Origin: Nocardioides marmoribigeumensis
GTDB taxonomy: Bacteria; Actinomycetota; Actinomycetes; Propionibacteriales; Nocardioidaceae
Reading direction: 5' to 3'
NCBI RefSeq assembly: GCF_031458325.1
Contig: NZ_JAVDYG010000001.1
Span: 248,001 to 312,000, forward strand
DNA length: 64,000 nt
Below are positions 7,691-15,921 of this stretch, in pieces (position 1 is the stretch's first letter; every line of letters starts with the position of its first letter). The translations under genes were made by a program, and so were the position numbers. The notes under the pieces are model-generated. The model had not been told where the DNA came from. It saw only the letters and a program-made list of their open reading frames with translations, and made no database searches.

Positions 7691-8655
7691 AGCTCCAGCT
7701 CCAGTCTCGGGCAGGTCGGTCGGGACACACAGATCATCATCTGGTCCATGGCGGCAGCCTCCCGCTTGGTGAGCACGAGGTCGCGGTGGTCGACGGTGCC
7801 CTCACGGACGCGGGTCACGCAGGAGCCGCAGATGCCGTCGCGGCAGTCGTTCTCCACCTCGATGCCGAGTGCCAGCACGGTCTCGAGGATGTTGGTCTCG
7901 GGCTTGAGGCGCAGCGTGTGGCCGGACTCGGTGAGCACCAGCTCATAGCTGTCGGCGTCGAGCGACGCGCTCTCGGCCGGCTCGATCCCCGCCCGGCTGA
8001 ACAGCTCGAAGCGCACCACGTCCTGGTCGGGCCCGAGCACGTCGTCGGCCGCCTTCTGGACCGCGCGCAGCAGCGGGAGCGGGCCACAGACGTAGACCAG
8101 ACCGCCGTCCGGGAGGTCCTTCACGAGCGTCTCGAGGTCGGGCCGCCCGTCCTGGTCCTCGGCGAGGAACGACACGTGGTCCCCCAGCGCGGCCAGCCGC
8201 TGACGGAACGCCATGGACGAGGCCGTGCGGCCGCCGTACGTGAGGTGGAAGGGGCGTCCGTCGCGGTGCAGCCGCTCGGCCATCGCCATCATCGGCGTGA
8301 TCCCGACGCCGCCCGCGACAAGCTCGTGGTGGGTCGCATCCTCGAGCACGAAGTTGTGCTTCGGGCGCGTGACGAGCAGGCGGTCGCCGACACGCACCGT
8401 GTCGTGGACGTACGCCGACCCGCCGCGACCCTCGGGCTCGCGCAGCACCGCGATCTGCCAGGAGGACAGGTCGTCCGGGTCACCGCACAGCGAGTACTGC
8501 CGCGTGGTGCCGTCGTGGACGTAGACGTCGACGTGGTCGCCGGGCTCCCACGCGGGCAGCGGGTCGTTGCTCTCGATCCGGCTCAACCGCAGGGACAGGA
8601 CGCCGTCGGCCTCCCAGGTCATCTGGGAGACGCGGACCTCACGCTGTTCGACCAT
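7687..8655 (-). CDS. PDR/VanB-type reductase (flavin, NAD and C-terminal 2Fe-2S), partner of the Rieske oxygenase
   Basis: A 322-aa single-chain reductase with three modules in order. The flavin-binding barrel has RQYS (52-55), the NAD(P) domain has GGVGITPM (115-122) and VCGP (189-192), and a plant-type ferredoxin domain has C271, C276, C279 and C309. This module order is the phthalate-dioxygenase-reductase / vanillate-demethylase-reductase type. It moves electrons from NAD(P)H to a terminal Rieske oxygenase, which is encoded three genes upstream in the same operon (9596-10852). The HAD phosphatase gene ahead overlaps it by 17 bp. Confidence 0.9.
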   Translation of the reverse strand: MVEQREVRVSQMTWEADGVLSLRLSRIESNDPLPAWEPGDHVDVYVHDGTTRQYSLCGDPDDLSSWQIAVLREPEGRGGSAYVHDTVRVGDRLLVTRPKHNFVLEDATHHELVAGGVGITPMMAMAERLHRDGRPFHLTYGGRTASSMAFRQRLAALGDHVSFLAEDQDGRPDLETLVKDLPDGGLVYVCGPLPLLRAVQKAADDVLGPDQDVVRFELFSRAGIEPAESASLDADSYELVLTESGHTLRLKPETNILETVLALGIEVENDCRDGICGSCVTRVREGTVDHRDLVLTKREAAAMDQMMICVSRPTCPRLELEL

Positions 8656-9307
8656 CGCCTTCTCCTTCCAGCCCGAGCAGCTTGCGCACCTGCGCGTACG
8701 ACGCGTCGGGGTCGAGCACGTCGAACCACACCGACGGGATGCCGATCGCCTCGGCCCCGCGGATGTTGGTGGCCTGGTCGTCGAGGAAGACCATGTCGTC
8801 CAGCGCGACGTCGAGCCGCTCGCCGAGCAGCTGGTAGAGCCGCGGGTCGGGCTTGAGGAAGCCCTCGACCGACCCGTCGACGATCAGGTCGATCTCGCGG
8901 AGCACGTCCATCTCCGCGAGCCACTGGTCGCTGTGGAAGGCCTTCATGTCGTTGGTGAGGATGCTGACCGGGATGCCGGCGGCCCGCGCGTCGCGGATCA
9001 GCGCCCGCGCCTGGTCGCGGATGAGCTCGGGCCGGGCCGGCTCGAACAGGTGCGCCACAAGGGCTCGGATGTCGCGGCCGACGCCACCCGCCTGGTGCCA
9101 CTCCTCGGACCGGTGCGCCCAGTAGGTGCGCTCGGTGATGCGGCCGGCCTGCAGGTCGTCCCAGTCGGGGTCGGACCCGGGCTGCGCCAGCGGCCCACGT
9201 CCGTGCAGCAGCGCGTGGGCCGGCGTGTCCGGCTCGAGCTCGACCAGCTCGAAGATCGTGAGCAGGACGGGACCGCCGAAGTCGAGGACCAGCGCGGGCG
9301 TGCTCAT
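8639..9307 (-). CDS. HAD-superfamily hydrolase (probable phosphatase)
   Basis: A 222-aa HAD protein with the nucleophile motif LDFGGPVLLT (Asp9; the second Asp of DxD is Gly, as in many epoxide-hydrolase-N-terminal-like HADs). It also has motif II SILTND, the motif III lysine in FLKPDPRLYQ and motif IV VFLDDQ. The helical cap of about 70 residues between motifs I and II fits subclass C1. It lies inside the phosphorylation-linked aromatic operon, between the zinc-ribbon and reductase genes. It may therefore remove phosphate from a pathway intermediate or act on an off-pathway phosphate ester. Its substrate is unproven, and the operon has a second, unrelated phosphatase. Confidence 0.8.
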   Translation of the reverse strand: MSTPALVLDFGGPVLLTIFELVELEPDTPAHALLHGRGPLAQPGSDPDWDDLQAGRITERTYWAHRSEEWHQAGGVGRDIRALVAHLFEPARPELIRDQARALIRDARAAGIPVSILTNDMKAFHSDQWLAEMDVLREIDLIVDGSVEGFLKPDPRLYQLLGERLDVALDDMVFLDDQATNIRGAEAIGIPSVWFDVLDPDASYAQVRKLLGLEGEGDGRTA

Positions 9308-9603
9308 CAGTGCTCCGCCTCCTCGATGACCGCGCGACGGAAGAGCACGACGTTGCCGGTCCACCGGCACTCCGCGCACCAGGTGAGGAAGATGCGCTCC
9401 TCACCGCTCCACCACTCCGAGATCAGGCCACGCTCCAGCGACGAGCCGCAGCCGGGGCAGAACTTCGGCCGGTCGAGCAGGTGGTGCGCGGCGTCCGAGG
9501 CGAACCAGTCCCCCGGCGGCGGCAGCCGGTGGGGGTCGGGCGGCAGCTCCGGCATCGGCCCGTGGTGGGCCGCCCGTCGTGCCTCCTGGTCCAGGTCACG
9601 CAC
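9307..9603 (-). CDS. Small zinc-ribbon protein of the aromatic operon
   Basis: A 98-aa protein with two paired cysteines, FCPGCGS and WCAECRW, about 28 residues apart, giving a classic zinc-ribbon or rubredoxin-like knuckle. I set the start at GTG 9603 because GGGAGAAGG precedes it at a good distance. It then overlaps the Rieske oxygenase stop by 8 bp. An internal ATG at 9555 (MPELPPDPH) is the alternative. No membrane or DNA-binding segment is visible. Being sandwiched between oxygenase and phosphatase suggests a metal or redox accessory role; I do not recognise the family. Confidence 0.65.
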   Translation of the reverse strand: MRDLDQEARRAAHHGPMPELPPDPHRLPPPGDWFASDAAHHLLDRPKFCPGCGSSLERGLISEWWSGEERIFLTWCAECRWTGNVVLFRRAVIEEAEH

Positions 9604-10852
9604 CGGACCCGGCCTTCTCCCGCGCCTCGGCCGCGTCGTGGTGCACCTTGAGCAGCTCCTCGCGGATCGGCGAGTAGCGCATCGAGCCACCGTTGATCCA
9701 CTGGTCGACGAAGGCCGTGCCGGCGCCGAACTTGTCCTTCTCGCACGGCAGGTCGATCCGGTCGTGCTTCTCGCGCACGGTGCCCGGCGGGTCCTCGCCG
9801 TCCTCGACCATCGCCATGGCCTCCTTGAACATCTTGCGCAGCATCGCGACCCCCTGGTCGGAGCGACCGAGGTGCTCCTGGGAGCGGTCGGTGATCGCGC
9901 CCTGCGAGACCCACGCCATGACGTCCTGGCCCTCGACGTAGTCGGTGACGAAGTCGCCGTTCTCGTCGAAGACCTCGTAGTTGTAGACGACCGGACGCTC
10001 CTGCGGCTCCCACGTGCCGCCCTCGGGGTGGTGCACGGAGTAGAAGAGCTTCCAGGTGGTGGTGTCGTCGATCGGCACCCGGATCTGCATCTGGTCGATC
10101 CACTGGCCGCCCACGCGCATGCCGTAGGGGAACATCAGCGGGTGGCCGATGGCCCAGTCGTCGTTGTCCTCTCCGTGGCCCTCGAGCACGCGCCGCTTGA
10201 TGATGCCGTACTCGAACTCGTCGAACGCCACCTTGACGTGCTTCTTCTGGAAGGACTTCGGCGCCTCGAAGCCCTGGGTCTGGCCGAGGAACTCGAAGTA
10301 GGCGCCGTGCAGCCACTCGACGTGGTGCGGGTCGACCGAGTTCTCCATGATCTGCAGCCAGTTGCACGGGAGCGTGGCGACGCCGATGTCACGGATGCCG
10401 TCCATGACGTAGACGTCGAACCGCGGCAGCTCCGGAGCGGGACCCGGGCCGACGTACACCCACACCATCCCGCCCAGGGTCTGGGCGGACCCGGCCTTGG
10501 CCTTGATCTTCTCGCGGAAGGTCGTGTTGTCGTTCTCGGCCGGCTGCTCGATGCACTGGCCCGAGAAGTCATACTTCCAGCCGTGGTAGCCGCACCGGAC
10601 GCCCTCGTCGTCGACGATGCCGTAGGTCAGCGACGCCCGACGGTGCGGGCAGGCCTCGCCGATGATCCCGTAGCGGCCGGACGGCGTCTTGTAGAGCGTC
10701 CAGCTCTCCCCGAGCAGCCGGACGGTCTTGCTGGGCCTCTTGTCGAAGTCCTGCTCGAAGGCGATCGGGTACCAGTAGCGGCGCAGCAGCTCGCCCATCC
10801 GGGTGCCGGGGCCGACACTGGTCAGCTCCTCGTTCTGCTCGACGGTCAACAT
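9596..10852 (-). CDS. Rieske-type aromatic ring-hydroxylating / O-demethylating oxygenase, catalytic subunit
   Basis: A 418-aa terminal oxygenase. The N-terminal Rieske [2Fe-2S] site is C68-x-H70 and C87-x2-H90 (ACPHRRAS, RCGYHGWKY). The mononuclear iron motif is ENSVDPHHVEWLH, with D174, H177 and H182. The opening EELTSVGPGTRMGELLRRYW is characteristic of the phthalate-dioxygenase / LigX-like group. Its electron donor is surely the PDR-type reductase at 7687-8655. Placed between the PEP-synthase-like subunits and the phosphatase/meta-cleavage genes, it plausibly oxygenates a phosphorylated phenol. Direct attack on an unphosphorylated aromatic is equally possible from sequence alone. Confidence 0.9.
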   Translation of the reverse strand: MLTVEQNEELTSVGPGTRMGELLRRYWYPIAFEQDFDKRPSKTVRLLGESWTLYKTPSGRYGIIGEACPHRRASLTYGIVDDEGVRCGYHGWKYDFSGQCIEQPAENDNTTFREKIKAKAGSAQTLGGMVWVYVGPGPAPELPRFDVYVMDGIRDIGVATLPCNWLQIMENSVDPHHVEWLHGAYFEFLGQTQGFEAPKSFQKKHVKVAFDEFEYGIIKRRVLEGHGEDNDDWAIGHPLMFPYGMRVGGQWIDQMQIRVPIDDTTTWKLFYSVHHPEGGTWEPQERPVVYNYEVFDENGDFVTDYVEGQDVMAWVSQGAITDRSQEHLGRSDQGVAMLRKMFKEAMAMVEDGEDPPGTVREKHDRIDLPCEKDKFGAGTAFVDQWINGGSMRYSPIREELLKVHHDAAEAREKAGSGA

Positions 10853-10892
10853 GCGTGGTGTCTCTCTTTCGAAGGGGTCGAGGGGGAAGGGG

Positions 10893-12707
10893 TCAGTCGT
10901 CGAGGACCTGGACCTTGCCGGTGTTGCCGTCGACGCGGATCACCTGGCCGGTCTTGATGGTCTTGGTGCCGAAGGCCGTGCCGGTGACGGCAGGCAGCCC
11001 GTACTCGCGGCAGACGATGGCGGCGTGGCTCATCATGCCGCCGACGTCGGTGACGGTCGCCTTGATCTTCCCGAACACCGGCGCCCACGACGGGGCGGTC
11101 AGCGGGGCGACGAGGATCTCGCCGTCCTCGATCTCGGAGATCTGGTCGGCGGAGAAGATCACCCGCGCGGGGCCCTCGACCAGTCCGGGCGAGGCCGCGA
11201 AGCCGCTCAGCGAGCCGTCGGCCGACTCGTCGCCGGAGCTCAGCCACGCCGACACGGAGTCGGAGGTGATGCCCCACAGCATGACGGTGAACGGCTCGGT
11301 GACGACCTCCGGCGGGATGCCGAGGGCCGGCGGGGCCGACCACTGCTTGAGCGCGTCGTGGATGCCGTGGCGGCGCTCGATCTCGGCGGGCCAGCGACCG
11401 GGGCCGGCGGGCTTGGTGCCGACCGCCCAGGCCGAGTAGAGGTCGAACAGGACGTCGGAGAGCTCGGCCCGCTTGAACATGAAGACGTCCTCGACCTCGG
11501 CGATGAAGCCGGCCTCCACGAGCACGTTGCCGAGGTCGCGCATCTTGCGCCAGATCACCGAGTGCGCCCAGTGCTCGACGTAGAAGTTGTGGTTCTCCAC
11601 GTAGGGGAACACCGTGCGGGACAGGCCCAGCTTGGCGTCGAAGGCCTCGCGGTCCTCGTCGGAGTCGAGGAGCTCGCGGTACTCCCCCACGACCCGGTCA
11701 CGCTCGACGTGCAGCGCTGCGACCGGGCGGTTGAGGTCGACGCCCTCCTTGACCTTGACGATGTAGTCGGCGATGTAGCCCAGCGGGACCTCGACGTTCT
11801 CGATCCAGATCTTGTCGGAGTGATAGAAACCCGAGCCCGTCGAGAAGTTGAACCACGGCTCGGCAGCCTTCTCCCACTCCGCGATCCAGGCGGCGCCGAC
11901 CTCGTCGCTGGCGAGCTTCTCGAAGGTCTGCTCGATCGCGCCGACGTCGAAGCGGTCGTCGACGCCCGAGCTGACCGCGAGCCGGGCGAGGCGCTTGAGC
12001 TCGTCGTCGGGACGGAAGAGGTCGACGTCGACCCCGGCGACCATCTTGGCGATCGCCAGGTCGGGGATCGAGGGGAACGCCGCCTTACAGAAGCCGAAGA
12101 AGTCGAGGTAGGCCGCGTAGCCGAGGTTGAGGAACTCGAAGTGGTACTGCCACAGCGTCAGCGCGTGGTCGAGCAGGCGGTGGTAGGCCGACAGCAGGCG
12201 GTTGCCCGACCCCTGGCCCGCACCGGAGGTGATCACCTCGAGCGGCTCGCGCGACGGGAGGCCGGAGAGGTCGAGCGCGCTCAGCTGCTGCACGAGGTCG
12301 CGGATCTTGACCAGCCAGTCGTCGTACAGGCTGTCCCAGTTCTGGAAGTAGTGGCCCGCCCGCTCGAGGAACTCCGGCACGCGACCCTCGATCTCCTCCA
12401 TCGGCGCGGGCACCGGGCTGAGGTAGACGTAGCCGTTGAGGATCCGGAAGTCGACGCCGAGCGCCGGCGGGATGACGTAGTGCCGGGTGTTGTACTGCGA
12501 GAGCGACGCGATCGCGAACTCGAACAGCGTGGTGTCCCACGGCGTCAGCGCCTCCGGCCAGTGCACGCCGTCGTGAAACCAGAAGCCGCCGTCCTCGTAG
12601 TCGCGACGCGACTCGGTGAACAGCGAGGAGTAGCTGTAGAGCTCCTCCCAGCCCTCCGCGCCCGGAGGTGTCTGGATGTCGTACGGGCTGTCGAAACGGT
12701 CGGCCAT
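10893..12707 (-). CDS. PEP-synthase-like phosphohistidine subunit (phenylphosphate-synthase-type)
   Basis: A 604-aa protein. The last ~85 residues are the swivelling domain of PEP-utilising enzymes, with the phosphorylatable His561 in VGGMMSHAAIVCREYGLPA. The first ~500 residues (Trp/Tyr-rich, mostly helical) do not look like the PEP/pyruvate TIM barrel and may bind the phenolic acceptor. I chose ATG 12707 (MADRFDSPY) over 12713 because AAGGA lies 6 nt before it and abuts the other. The size (~68 kDa), the separate ~40-kDa ATP-grasp subunit upstream and the catabolic setting match phenylphosphate synthase proteins 1 and 2 and, as I recall, CreH/CreI of Corynebacterium. The predicted reaction is ATP + phenol to aryl phosphate + AMP + Pi. 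Confidence 0.8.
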   Translation of the reverse strand: MADRFDSPYDIQTPPGAEGWEELYSYSSLFTESRRDYEDGGFWFHDGVHWPEALTPWDTTLFEFAIASLSQYNTRHYVIPPALGVDFRILNGYVYLSPVPAPMEEIEGRVPEFLERAGHYFQNWDSLYDDWLVKIRDLVQQLSALDLSGLPSREPLEVITSGAGQGSGNRLLSAYHRLLDHALTLWQYHFEFLNLGYAAYLDFFGFCKAAFPSIPDLAIAKMVAGVDVDLFRPDDELKRLARLAVSSGVDDRFDVGAIEQTFEKLASDEVGAAWIAEWEKAAEPWFNFSTGSGFYHSDKIWIENVEVPLGYIADYIVKVKEGVDLNRPVAALHVERDRVVGEYRELLDSDEDREAFDAKLGLSRTVFPYVENHNFYVEHWAHSVIWRKMRDLGNVLVEAGFIAEVEDVFMFKRAELSDVLFDLYSAWAVGTKPAGPGRWPAEIERRHGIHDALKQWSAPPALGIPPEVVTEPFTVMLWGITSDSVSAWLSSGDESADGSLSGFAASPGLVEGPARVIFSADQISEIEDGEILVAPLTAPSWAPVFGKIKATVTDVGGMMSHAAIVCREYGLPAVTGTAFGTKTIKTGQVIRVDGNTGKVQVLDD

Positions 12708-12783
12708 GGTCATTCCTTTGTGTGACAGGGAGGTGGAGTGGATCCCGCCCGAGCGGGTCGGTGCCTGACGGTGACGTGCGCCG

Positions 12784-13887
12784 TCAGGCGGGCTGGGACC
12801 CCTTCCGTGCGTAGAGAGGGTTCACGAGCGTGTCGACGATGGAGGCCATCGAGTCGGCCTTGGCGTGGACGCCGCGGCTCTTCTTGCTCCAGACCGTCTC
12901 GGGGCGTGCCTGCAGGAGCACGACGTTCTCGCCGTCGGGCAGGTCCGCGTCGACGGCCCACTCGATGTCCTGCGGGCAGCAGTAGTGCTTCTCGGCCTGG
13001 CGCGCCATGCGGGCGATCGCCACGATCTCCTCGTCGGTGAGCGAGGGCGCATGCACCTGGTCCTCCGGAAGCTCGACGAGGTCGACCTTCGGGAGACCAC
13101 CGTCGACGCCGTCGACCAGGAGGTGCGCGTGGGTCTTGGGGCTGAGCGTGCGGCGGTTGATCGTCCACATCACCTTGTCCACCAGGAAGTTGTCGGGCGT
13201 GACGTCCCCGGAGACGACGCCCTCGCCGAATCCCCAGGCGGAGTCGATGCAGATGCCCGAGCGGTCGCCGTTGGTCGGGTCGAGCGTGAAGGCCACGCCC
13301 GCCGATCGGGGGCGCACCATCTTCTGCACGGCCACAGCCATGTCGACCTGGGCGTGGTCGTAGCCCATCTGGTTGCGGTAGGCGATCGCGCGCTCGGTGT
13401 AGAGGCTCGCCCAGCAGGCCTTGATCCGGTCGAGCACGTCGTCGATCCCGACGACCCAGAGGTAGGTGTCGTGCTCGCCCGCGAAGGACGCGTCGGGCGA
13501 GTCCTCGGCGGTGGCCGAGGAGCGGACGGCGACGGGCACCTGGTCGAGGCCGCTCAGCGTGCACAGGTCGTCGTACATCCGGCGGATGCAGTTCTCGTGA
13601 CGCTCGGGGATCTCCCAGGAGAGCACGATTTCGCGGGCCGCCTCGGCGCCGACCTTGAGCGCCGCCTGGTCCTCGGGGTGGATGTGCGCCACCAGCTCGT
13701 TGAGGCGCGGCATGAGGCCGCTCGCCTCCTTGGCGTCGGCGAACACCTCGGTCAGCACGGCGAAGCCGGGCGGCACGGGCATGCCGGCCTGGCTCATCGT
13801 GGCGAGCGACGCGCACTTGCCGCCGACCTTGGTGTGCTGCTCGGAGGCGAGGCTGCCGAAGACGACAGCGGTCACGGAGTCGGTCAT
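12784..13887 (-). CDS. PEP-synthase-like ATP-grasp subunit (pyruvate-phosphate-dikinase N-domain)
   Basis: A 367-aa free-standing PPDK/PEP-synthase ATP-binding domain. Visible motifs are VGGKCASLA (21-29), VAVRSSATAEDSP (119-131), AGVAFTLDP (196-204), the GFGEGVVSG loop (219-227) and the terminal QARPE (326-330). Normal PEP synthase carries this fused to the phosphohistidine and PEP domains. Here the chain stops after the ATP-grasp, and the His domain is the next gene, 76 bp downstream. It should autophosphorylate the partner's His561 using ATP. The start ATG 13887 has CAGGAG 11 nt upstream; GTG 13890 is a close alternative. Confidence 0.88.
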   Translation of the reverse strand: MTDSVTAVVFGSLASEQHTKVGGKCASLATMSQAGMPVPPGFAVLTEVFADAKEASGLMPRLNELVAHIHPEDQAALKVGAEAAREIVLSWEIPERHENCIRRMYDDLCTLSGLDQVPVAVRSSATAEDSPDASFAGEHDTYLWVVGIDDVLDRIKACWASLYTERAIAYRNQMGYDHAQVDMAVAVQKMVRPRSAGVAFTLDPTNGDRSGICIDSAWGFGEGVVSGDVTPDNFLVDKVMWTINRRTLSPKTHAHLLVDGVDGGLPKVDLVELPEDQVHAPSLTDEEIVAIARMARQAEKHYCCPQDIEWAVDADLPDGENVVLLQARPETVWSKKSRGVHAKADSMASIVDTLVNPLYARKGSQPA

Positions 13888-13895
13888 CACTGCGG

Positions 13896-14999
13896 TCACT
13901 CCTGGAATCGGGCGTCGTTGGTGGGCGGGAGGGCGTCGAGGTCGGGGACGGAGACCTCCTGCACCCGGTTGCGGTAGAGCACCAGGGCCGTGTGACCGCC
14001 GGAGAGCAGGCGCACGCGGACGAACTCGGTGTTGAACGGCTCGCCCGGGTCGTAGCCCATGGCGAGCGTGGCGAAGGCGCGGATCGGGCCGGAGTGGGTG
14101 GCGACCACGACGCTGCGGGCCTGCGTGTTCTCGTGTGCCGCGAGGATGCCGCGCCAGAAGCGACGCACGCAGGAGACCGGCGGCTCGAAGTACATCATCG
14201 GCATCGTGAGCCAGTGCGTGATCGGGTCGCCGCCGCCCTGCTGGATGCCCCAGAACCGGTCGACGTCGACCAGCCAGCCGGGACGCTCGCCGAGGCCGAG
14301 GCGCTCGTACTTCTCCATCTCGCGGTGGTAGAGCCGGAACGCGCTGGTCACGTCGCGCGGACCGGCGGGCGTGGCCACCTCGAAGTTGCGGAAGTCCGGG
14401 CTGTCGTGGAGCTCGCCGATCTCGGCGTCGCGGCCGAAGAGCCGGAGGTTGTCCAGCAGTCCACGGCGCAGGTGCTCGCCGGTCTGACGGGCGCGGTTGG
14501 TGGGGGCGCTGAGCAGTGCGACCTTGTGGCCGTCCGCCACCCGACGGGCCAGCTCCTGACCACGGCGGTGCGCCTGCCACGAGCCGAGCGGGGTGAGGCC
14601 GGACTCCGAGGAGTAGCCCTGCGTCTCGCCGTGGCGGACGAGGTAGATGTCGCAGTCGACGTCGGCCAGCTGGTCGCGCCGCTCGGGGACGACCTCCTTG
14701 GTGCGGGTGACGTCGGCCCAGGCGCGGGTCGCGGAGATGACGTTGCCGTCGTACTCGATCGTCTCCTCGCGGTGCGCGCGCTCGCGGAACCGGCGGAGGT
14801 AGAGCGGCACGCTCTCGTCGGGGGCGTCCTCGGGCGTGGCCTCCGGGGTCGTCTCCGGCGCCGGGGCGTTGCGCCGACGGGCCTGGTGGCGGGAGAGGTA
14901 CGCCGGGGCGTCCGGCCGCTCGGTGCGCGGGAGGTTCGCGGACTGCGACTGCGGGGACTCGGTCGACTCGGGTGCGTCGGAGTGCGTCTCGATGGTCAT
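13896..14999 (-). CDS. Histidine-phosphatase (phosphoglycerate-mutase-like) with long N-terminal extension
   Basis: A 367-aa branch-1 histidine phosphatase. The catalytic RHG is at 122-124 (IYLVRHGETQGYS), and the second catalytic His is H302 in VVATHSGPIRAF. The first ~110 residues precede the core and are partly low-complexity (APETTPEATPEDAPDESV), which is unusual for this family. The gene lies 8 bp ahead of the ATP-grasp subunit and directly follows the two extradiol dioxygenases. Inferred job: hydrolysis of the aryl phosphate once oxygenation has occurred, releasing a catechol for ring cleavage. A regulatory phosphatase cannot be excluded. Confidence 0.82.
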   Translation of the reverse strand: MTIETHSDAPESTESPQSQSANLPRTERPDAPAYLSRHQARRRNAPAPETTPEATPEDAPDESVPLYLRRFRERAHREETIEYDGNVISATRAWADVTRTKEVVPERRDQLADVDCDIYLVRHGETQGYSSESGLTPLGSWQAHRRGQELARRVADGHKVALLSAPTNRARQTGEHLRRGLLDNLRLFGRDAEIGELHDSPDFRNFEVATPAGPRDVTSAFRLYHREMEKYERLGLGERPGWLVDVDRFWGIQQGGGDPITHWLTMPMMYFEPPVSCVRRFWRGILAAHENTQARSVVVATHSGPIRAFATLAMGYDPGEPFNTEFVRVRLLSGGHTALVLYRNRVQEVSVPDLDALPPTNDARFQE

Positions 15000-15009
15000 C
15001 GCGCCGGCC

Positions 15010-15921
15010 TCAGCTGTGCACCGTGAGGAACTGCTGGTTGACGACGCCGTCGTAGTAGAACATCGCGCGTCCCATCTCGGCCTCGGTCCAGGTGATCGGC
15101 TCGGAGCCCGGGTCCACCCAGTAGCCACCGGTGAACATCTCGTTGCGGTTGCCGACCGGGTCGAAGAAGTAGAGGCACTGACCGCGGGTGGCGCCGTGCC
15201 GCGTGGGGTTCGTCTCCATGTGCACGCCGTGGTAGACGCAGGCGTCGGCGGCGTTGCGCAGGTCGTTCCACCCGTCCACCCAGTAGGCGAAGTGGTGCAG
15301 ACCCCGGTTGGGTCCGGTGATGAAGGCGATGTCGTGCGAGCGGTGCGAGACCTCGAGCCAGCTGGCGATCTGGAAGCCGTCGTCGCCCATCACCTGCTCG
15401 GTGAGGCGGAAGTCGAGGTGCTCGATGAGGAAGCGGGTGTTGGTGTCGACCTCCTCGGCGGTGAGGAAGACGTGGTCGACGCGCGGCGGCGCGATGCCGA
15501 CCAGGCCCATCGGACGCGGCGGCGGGTTGGTCTGCGGCAGCAGGTTGCCGACCTGCTGCATGCCGTAGACCAGCTCCATCTCGTGGCCGCTGGGGAGCTC
15601 GAAGCGGATCGCCGTGCCGTGCCCGGGTGCCCACTCGTCAGCCAGATAGCGACGTACGGCGACGCCGGCCGCCTCGAGCCGCTGCTGGTAGTGGTCGAGG
15701 TCGCCCTCGTCGGTCACCTTGAACCCGAAGTGGTTGACGCCGTGCGTGGGCTCCAGCGTGAGGACCACGCTGTGGTGCTGGTGCTCGTCCCAGCACTTGA
15801 GGAAGACCCGGGAGGAGTCACGGCCGGTCTCGACCATGCCGATCACCTCCTCGTAGTAGGCCGTGGCCAGCTCGAGGTCGGGGACGCGGAGCTCGATGTG
15901 GGACATGCGCAGGATGGTCAT
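15010..15921 (-). CDS. Catechol 2,3-dioxygenase (type I extradiol, two-domain VOC), copy 1
   Basis: A 303-aa two-module vicinal-oxygen-chelate protein. The C-terminal module carries the iron ligands H150 (PPRVDH), H210 or H209 (GLHHFAYW) and E261 (GNRNEMFTGGY). Second-shell residues equivalent to His199, His246 and Tyr255 of XylE are present as H196, H242 and Y251. Spacing matches XylE almost residue for residue, so an active extradiol enzyme is expected, cleaving a catechol to a 2-hydroxymuconic semialdehyde. It overlaps the upstream paralogue by one base (15921). Ring-substituent preference is not predictable here. Confidence 0.92.
   Translation of the reverse strand: MTILRMSHIELRVPDLELATAYYEEVIGMVETGRDSSRVFLKCWDEHQHHSVVLTLEPTHGVNHFGFKVTDEGDLDHYQQRLEAAGVAVRRYLADEWAPGHGTAIRFELPSGHEMELVYGMQQVGNLLPQTNPPPRPMGLVGIAPPRVDHVFLTAEEVDTNTRFLIEHLDFRLTEQVMGDDGFQIASWLEVSHRSHDIAFITGPNRGLHHFAYWVDGWNDLRNAADACVYHGVHMETNPTRHGATRGQCLYFFDPVGNRNEMFTGGYWVDPGSEPITWTEAEMGRAMFYYDGVVNQQFLTVHS

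Noticed and set aside
12708-12713. ATG 12713 as start of the phosphohistidine subunit
   Set aside because: The AAGGA ribosome site abuts it with no spacing; ATG 12707 has a 6-nt spacer.
8567-12725. Two forward ORFs of ~800 and ~640 codons (8567-10957 and 10803-12725)
   Set aside because: Both are antisense to well-supported oxygenase, reductase and PEP-synthase-like genes and have no recognisable domain.
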